38,506 nt of DNA from Stagonosporopsis chrysanthemi (lineage: Eukaryota > Ascomycota > Dothideomycetes > Pleosporales > Didymellaceae), in NCBI GenBank assembly GCA_022560025.1, contig JAFISE010000079.1, positions 1 to 38,506 on the forward strand, read 5' to 3'. This document shows, piece after piece, positions 33,784-38,506 of this stretch. The position numbers and the translations under genes were made by a program. The notes beneath the pieces were generated by a model. The model had not been told where the DNA came from and made no database searches. It saw only the letters and a program-made list of their open reading frames with translations. The first letter of the stretch is position 1, and each line of letters starts with the position of its first letter.

Positions 33784-35212
33784 GCCTGCCGCTCTGCAAG
33801 GCGTCTGCGCTGCTTATAAGTGAGAAACCATCTTTTCAGCCTTGCAAGGAACGTCTTCGCTCCAGCCAAGGCGGCACCATTGTGTGGATGTGCATGCTTG
33901 TGCAGCGGCTAGACTGGCTGTGATAGGGCAGCAGGCGTGGGCTGTGCACCGTTTCTGCAGCATCGGCCAATAGTTTGAGATCCTAAATCTCGTCTGCAGG
34001 TCAGAACCGTCAGACCTGTATTTTTAGGCTTAGGAATTTACAGGGTCTATATCTAGTGCCTGCCCTCGCCACAAAACCGATAAGAGAAACGTGCAGCGGC
34101 TGTCCAAGCTTTTGCGGGAACATGAGAGACGACTTTGCAACAGGACAGGTTGTTGAGGCGGCGGACGATGAGAATCTGATGAATGTGCATGCTGTGTGAT
34201 GGGATTGTCTGGCGCTTCATCTGGTGCACTGTCAAACCCAATGAGGCTAGATACTCCGGGACGGCACGGGATAGGTAGTCCTAGCGTGCCGTCGGTGAGC
34301 ACATGCACACGGTTGTGCACCTCACCTGCATTACATCGACTACCTACATACCAAAGCAGTCGATAGTTTCCAAAGAAACCAACAAGCAGCACAATAACGA
34401 GCATGATTTTCTCCAGCACATGCGAAGCCGAGACTCCAAGGGACAGTAACATGACGTCGAACTAAGTACATAGGCAGAAAACTCCAGCAGAGCAGAAAAC
34501 TCACCCAAAACTAGCACAAACCAAAGGATCAGAGGATACGGCTAAAGCAACAAAAACAGCTTCTCAGAGCCGACGCTTACATACCGCGAAGAAAAAACGT
34601 ATACAAACACAGCCCTAGTCTGGTTCAGCCGTTCCGCGAATGCCATACACGTCCAGATGCAAAGTACATCAAGGATGGTCTTCCACAGTAGTGACAAAGG
34701 ATAATAGTCCTCGAATATTTGTTACTGGTGGAACCGTACTTTCCTGGGTCTGACGTTCGCTCGCTCAGTTTTCCCTTCATGGCTGCTCTTCAAGCAGACC
34801 AAACACGTACTTCTGAGAGTGCCGTGCTAAAAATGGAGTTCTGTCCATATCGTACAGGCGTAGGCTGGTAGTGCTCAGGAATCTCGCCCATTCGTGAGCG
34901 AGAATGAGGTCCGGAGTGGGACAGCATGACACCCCCACCCCCCTACGAACAGCTCTTCGCCTTCCCCACCTCCCCCTCAAGCCTCCTCTACACTCTCCTC
35001 GCACATTCCCCAACCCTTACTCCCTCCTCCCCCATCCACCAATCGAACGTCTCGAGACGAACCCACCTAGAAACAGACACAGCTAACTAACTCACCTCCC
35101 CCCCCCCCCCAGCCCGTATAGCGCAGCGTCGACCCATATTGTATACTTTGTTCCAAAAGATATATAGCTACACGAAACAAACAAACAAATAAGTGAGGCA
35201 ATGTCAATATCC
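33784..35212. other. 1.4 kb between the tandem paralogues
   Basis: Should hold the promoter of paralogue A and the 3' end of paralogue B. A 140-codon minus frame (34,030-34,452) has one hydrophobic stretch, LVIVLLVGFFGNYRLLWYVG, but no other support. A 50-odd-codon plus frame from ATG 34,926 (MTPPPPYEQLFAF) leads into GCTAACTAACTCAC, a run of 13 C (35,098-35,110) and AG, which looks like the end of an intron; it could be part of a small gene. Neither is convincing. Confidence 0.4.
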
Positions 35213-37401
35213 TCACGCATACATCCTGTCCTTTACAAGCCGGCGCGGCGCGGCATCCACGCTTGTAAAAGCAATCATTCCCACGTCATCATCGCCAGAC
35301 ACATCCCCGATGATGACTCTGGTATCCTTCAGGCTCCTGGCGGCCTCGAGGCCATCGAAATACGAAGGCACGCAGTCTTTGAAGTAGACGTTGTTGTTGT
35401 TATTGTATCTTGCTGCTGTCGACACGAAGCCCAAGACATCGGGCGCCGTGGTGACGATGCCAAGCACGAGACACAGGACAGCTGCAAGAAGCAGAACGCA
35501 CGAGATGGCAATGGTGATGACGGCGTAGCCGGACTTGCATGCGTATTTCTCGCCGCTGTGGGTGGCGACGTGCACAACGGTCGCGTTCCAGTTCAGGCCG
35601 AGGGCGTCGCATGCCCAGCTTCCTTGCACGGGGCAAACGGGCGGCGGGATTTCGTCGGCAACGTGTTGCCAGCTGTGGAAGAGGTTGCCAGCGCTGGCGT
35701 CCGAGTAGGTGTTGATTGCTTGCTGTAGCCGTCTGCTCAACAAGGCGAGAGGAATCGAGCTGATGTCGACCCAGCTTCTGTCGGCTATGTAGCCCGCGAA
35801 GCGGATTTGACCAGAAAGGAATGTCTCGGTCATTTGGCTCTGTGTCGCGCCACCGTGGGCGTTGGCTTGGTCTGCGGTCATCATGTAGTTTAGCAGGTCT
35901 GTGTAGTTGGAGTACAACATGCGTCTCTGATCCTCGAAGGAGGCCCAGCCGAGTTCTCTGACAGCTTTGGCACGACAGGTTGTTCCCCAACATGCCATTT
36001 GCGTTTCCACGCGAACAGGTTGGGCTATGCATCTCGCACTGACAATGTAATCGAGCGAAACGTTTGCTGTCAGAGCGTTGGCGGCCCCTAATCTTTCGAC
36101 TCCAGATGTTGAAGGTTTCCGCGAGGCGTAGACGGTCTTCATTCCGGTCGCAAAGGTCTCATTGAGGGTGAACAGCGCGTATGTGCTCGAGTTGAATCCT
36201 GGTGGCAACGGATCTGTTTGGGACGAGCCGGTTGAGAATTCTTTACAGTCGATGCTCCAATAACACGAAGTAAGGTTGAAAGTTGCATTGCCAGATGACG
36301 GCATGCCAAAGATTGGTGTTCCAAGCAGTGAGGCGTAGGTAATTTGAGAGTCGTTACTAATGTCGTGCCACGTACCAGACCATTGGTTCGGCTCGTAGCT
36401 GTCGAGGGACCTGATATCCGGTATCTTCAAATTCCCCCACATGTCCCTGCTGGAGTTGACCGTTTGGCTCGAAGACTGCAGTGCAGCCATGTATGGAACA
36501 GACACATGATGGAATCGTTTGGCATTGGTCGAATTGAGGAGCATAGATGTCCACGTATAGGCTTGGGGTGGATAGTACCATGCAGTAGAGGTAGAGGACA
36601 CTCTCTGTGGTTCATATGCTAAGAGGCGCAGGGAGGATTGCCCGCCAACTGGAGATAAGAGCCAAACGAGGAGGACCATGATGCCCAATCCATCAAAGTG
36701 ACCCAGCGCGTATTGCCTCTCGATGGCGGAGAAAAGTGATTGACAACCAACAATACGTTCAAGTGTCTAGTACGAGTTAGCATGAATCACTGGGTATTGC
36801 CTCGTTCGGACGTCCGTGAACAGTACCTACACCAATGGTAGAGCCTTTCTCGGCCAGATATAGACCTATGCGCCGAAGTGTACGCCCCGCAATCGCAGCA
36901 TAGATGATAGGGAATACTGTTGGGGCAAGGAGGATGTACGACTGCACTCGTTCGCCCGATGGCGACTTGGTTGCACCGTTCAGTGATAAGGCGAGTGTTG
37001 CGATCACTGGGCTCTGTTAGAAGCAGGCTGCTGTATGCACAACGATACCGACCAACGAATGCAACAGGCAGTAAACATAATAACGCATCGAGCATCATAG
37101 AGCTCGCTTTGTGATGTCGCGTACCAGTCAGCGACCTTGTAAGAGGCGACGACTTTAGGCTTTGCCGAGTCAATTCAGCTCTGTTTGCTGTCATCTTAGA
37201 TGCTGTCGCCTGTGGTCGATGATCGGAAGGCGAAGGCGGAGGCGACACCTGGCCTTGTGGGTCACCTTCGTGCACAGGGACGCGTTCGTAGGCATGTTTG
37301 GGGTTGGGGTTGTGCTTTGGATTGGAGGATGCGTCGAGAGACGAGGGCAGGCTGACCGTGCTGTCAAACGCACTAGAAGGGTGGGTGGGTGAATTCGACA
37401 T
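35213..37401 (-). CDS. Fungal multi-pass membrane protein of unknown function, paralogue B
   Basis: Spliced CDS is complement(35213..36766, 36831..37006, 37053..37401), 692 aa. Introns of 64 nt (GTAGGT ... CTAAC ... CTAG) and 46 nt (GTCGGT ... CTAAC ... CCAG). Same order as paralogue A: soluble N-terminus (MSNSPTHPSS), helix LDALLCLLPVAFVGVIATLA, helix ILLAPTVFPIIYAAIAG, helix GIMVLLVWLLSPVGG followed by QSSLRLL, a glycosylation-site-rich lumenal domain, a last helix near TIAISCVLLLAAVLCLVLG, and a tail with APDVLGFVSTAAR, a run of Asn (from a GTT repeat near 35,385-35,404), DGLEAARSLKD and the end DRMYA. Both introns are at the same places and phases as in paralogue A and the middle exon is 176 nt in both. 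An ATG 48 nt upstream (37,449) is also in frame; the downstream one was chosen because it matches the paralogue. Confidence 0.85.
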
Positions 37402-37939
37402 TTGATCACGCTCCAAGCCGGTGACGAGCAAAACACGACGCTTGGGCAACGGAGAAAAGGAGTGGAGAGCAGCTCAATCGCATTGATAAAGAGCTGTGCG
37501 CCATAGAAGCCTCCACCGGACTGCGTCGCGTCTAGAGTCAGCTTCACATGCAAGCCAAGGCTGCGTGTTTCCAGCCCCCAAACATGTCCGCAGTATGTAT
37601 ACAAACCGTGACAGCGGAGAATAGGAAACACTAGTTCAGTGACGGTTATCAGGGTTAGCGTATCGCTGGTGTTCAAGGTCCTGGGACTCGATGAGTCGCT
37701 TGAATAATCGCTTGAATAATCGCTGTGAGGTGTTTCTGTGAGGCGCAAGGCGTGCTGGGGATGACAGGGCTGAAAGTACGCCACAAACGCCGTATGCATG
37801 TATGTACAAATGAGAGTGGGAGGCTACATGGGTCGGCGGGTGCGGGGAGGAGGAGGGTTATGCACGGGTGACAGATCAACAGCTGCAGCTGCAGCTGCGG
37901 CGGAGTGACGGTGCTAACATTCAGCTCGCATGAGATGTA
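37402..37939. other. Intergenic, with a GCAGCT repeat
   Basis: Promoter side of paralogue B and 3' end of the dCMP deaminase. A short tandem repeat of AGCTGC (about 37,880-37,898) is the only structure seen. A 202-codon minus frame at 37,191-37,799 overlaps the first exon of paralogue B in another frame and is not supported. Confidence 0.55.
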
Positions 37940-38361
37940 CTACAAGGGCCTGACAAAGTATTCACTATCCAGGACCTCGCGGATGTCGGCGCCTTGATGT
38001 TGCGGCTGGCCTGCATGATGATCATCGACACCAGCATGCCACGCTGAAGTGGCGTCGCGGAGAGAAAGGTCGACGAGGCCGTTGGCGGGCGGGGTGAACT
38101 GGCGCAGGCGCACGCCGCTCTCGGCGAAGATGCGGGCCGTGTGGTCGTCGACGAGGTAGCCCTGGTTGTAGACGACCTCGCTGATGCCGACCTGGGTGAT
38201 TTTCACGCTGCACGTCAGGCACGGGCAGGTGTTGCAGTACAGAATGGCGGTGTCGGCGATGCGGTCGCGGCCGGCTTCCAGCAGGGCGTTTTCTTCGGCG
38301 TGCAGACAGAGGCAGGTGGAGAGGCCGACGCCGCCTTTTGCGGCGTTGTTGCAGCGCGGGC
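37940..38361 (-). CDS. DCD1: dCMP deaminase, last exon (5' part beyond the window end)
   Basis: Deoxycytidylate deaminase converts dCMP to dUMP, feeding thymidylate synthesis. Reading leftward from a splice acceptor (CCCCCAG, exon starts at 38,361) the exon gives PRCNNAAKGGVGLSTCLCL, then HAEENALLEAGRDRI, NTCPCLTCSVKITQVGISEV and VYNQGYLVDDHTARIFAESG. HAE and CPCLTC hold the zinc ligands (His, Cys, Cys) and the catalytic Glu of the cytidine/dCMP deaminase fold, and KGGVGLS with YLVDDHTARIF is typical of the dCMP branch. The tail after NGLVDLS is about 40 residues long, ending YFVRPL, and looks poorly conserved. The earlier exon or exons with the N-terminal part would lie to the right, where the sequence becomes unreliable. 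Confidence 0.9.
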
Positions 38362-38391
38362 CTGGGGGTTTGTCAGTGCGGGGGCCAGGAA

Positions 38392-38411
38392 GGGGGGGGG
38401 GGGGGGGGGGG
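38392..38411 (+). repeat. Run of 20 G near the window end
   Basis: Twenty G in a row followed by 95 bp of G-rich sequence with many short G and C runs. It falls in what should be an intron or upstream exon of the dCMP deaminase, but no coding frame continues. Length of such runs is unreliable; this looks like a contig end. Confidence 0.8.
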
Positions 38412-38506
38412 TGGGCTGGTTTCCGCCCCCCGGGTGGCGGGTGGGCAGCCCCCGTGGGGTGCGGTTGTGGGCAGTTGGGGGTACCCTCTTCTCCCGGACG
38501 AGCGCC

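Noticed and set aside
34030..34452. 140-codon minus frame with one hydrophobic stretch
   Set aside because: A single hydrophobic run is weak evidence; it does not align with either neighbouring membrane-protein paralogue.
37191..37799. 202-codon minus frame overlapping the first exon of paralogue B
   Set aside because: The other frame matches the tandem paralogue in sequence and intron phase.

Overview
This is a filamentous ascomycete (Pezizomycotina) chromosome segment, most likely a dothideomycete. The evidence is short introns of 42-64 nt with GT..AG ends and CTAAC/CTGAC-like branch sites, a sharp two-compartment base composition, repeat decay of the RIP type, a pogo/Fot1-type transposon, and fungal gene families (CFEM, CYSTM, CorA-like, PIN-like carrier). 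The class is inferred; no rRNA or barcode gene is present.

Positions 1-12,650 are a gene-free, very AT-rich repeat block. A hAT transposase relic (1-341, continuing at 2,480-3,080) is interrupted by a nearly pristine 2,136-bp pogo element (342-2,477) with perfect 43-bp inverted repeats and a TA target duplication. A complete but decayed Ty1/copia retrotransposon follows (3,785-11,192), with 244/246-bp LTRs, a 5-bp target duplication and recognisable protease, integrase-region, reverse transcriptase and RNase H remnants. An unidentified decayed coding frame lies at about 11.8-12.6 kb. In the decayed DNA, C is almost missing when it stands after a pyrimidine and before a purine, which gives a readable mutation context.

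Positions 12,650-38,506 are gene-bearing, of ordinary composition. In order: a two-exon 1,538-aa CorA-like membrane protein (minus); a 90-bp orphan first exon of methylenetetrahydrofolate reductase with a frameshift; a 125-aa CYSTM protein; four head-to-tail genes of the CFEM type (22.9-28.5 kb) that share an intron at the same place and phase but differ in their cysteine sets; an auxin-efflux-carrier-family transporter with a GC-AG intron; two tandem minus-strand paralogues of a fungal multi-pass membrane protein with identical exon architecture; and the 3' exon of a dCMP deaminase, cut by a low-quality-looking window end after a run of 20 G.

The main theme is surface and membrane proteins expanded by local duplication beside a transposon-rich compartment. 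The CFEM-type array is the most interesting system here: one secreted and three single-pass proteins, two of which share a short cytoplasmic tail motif. All spliced models were derived by reading splice sites and frames by eye. Gene symbols are given only where the family is certain.
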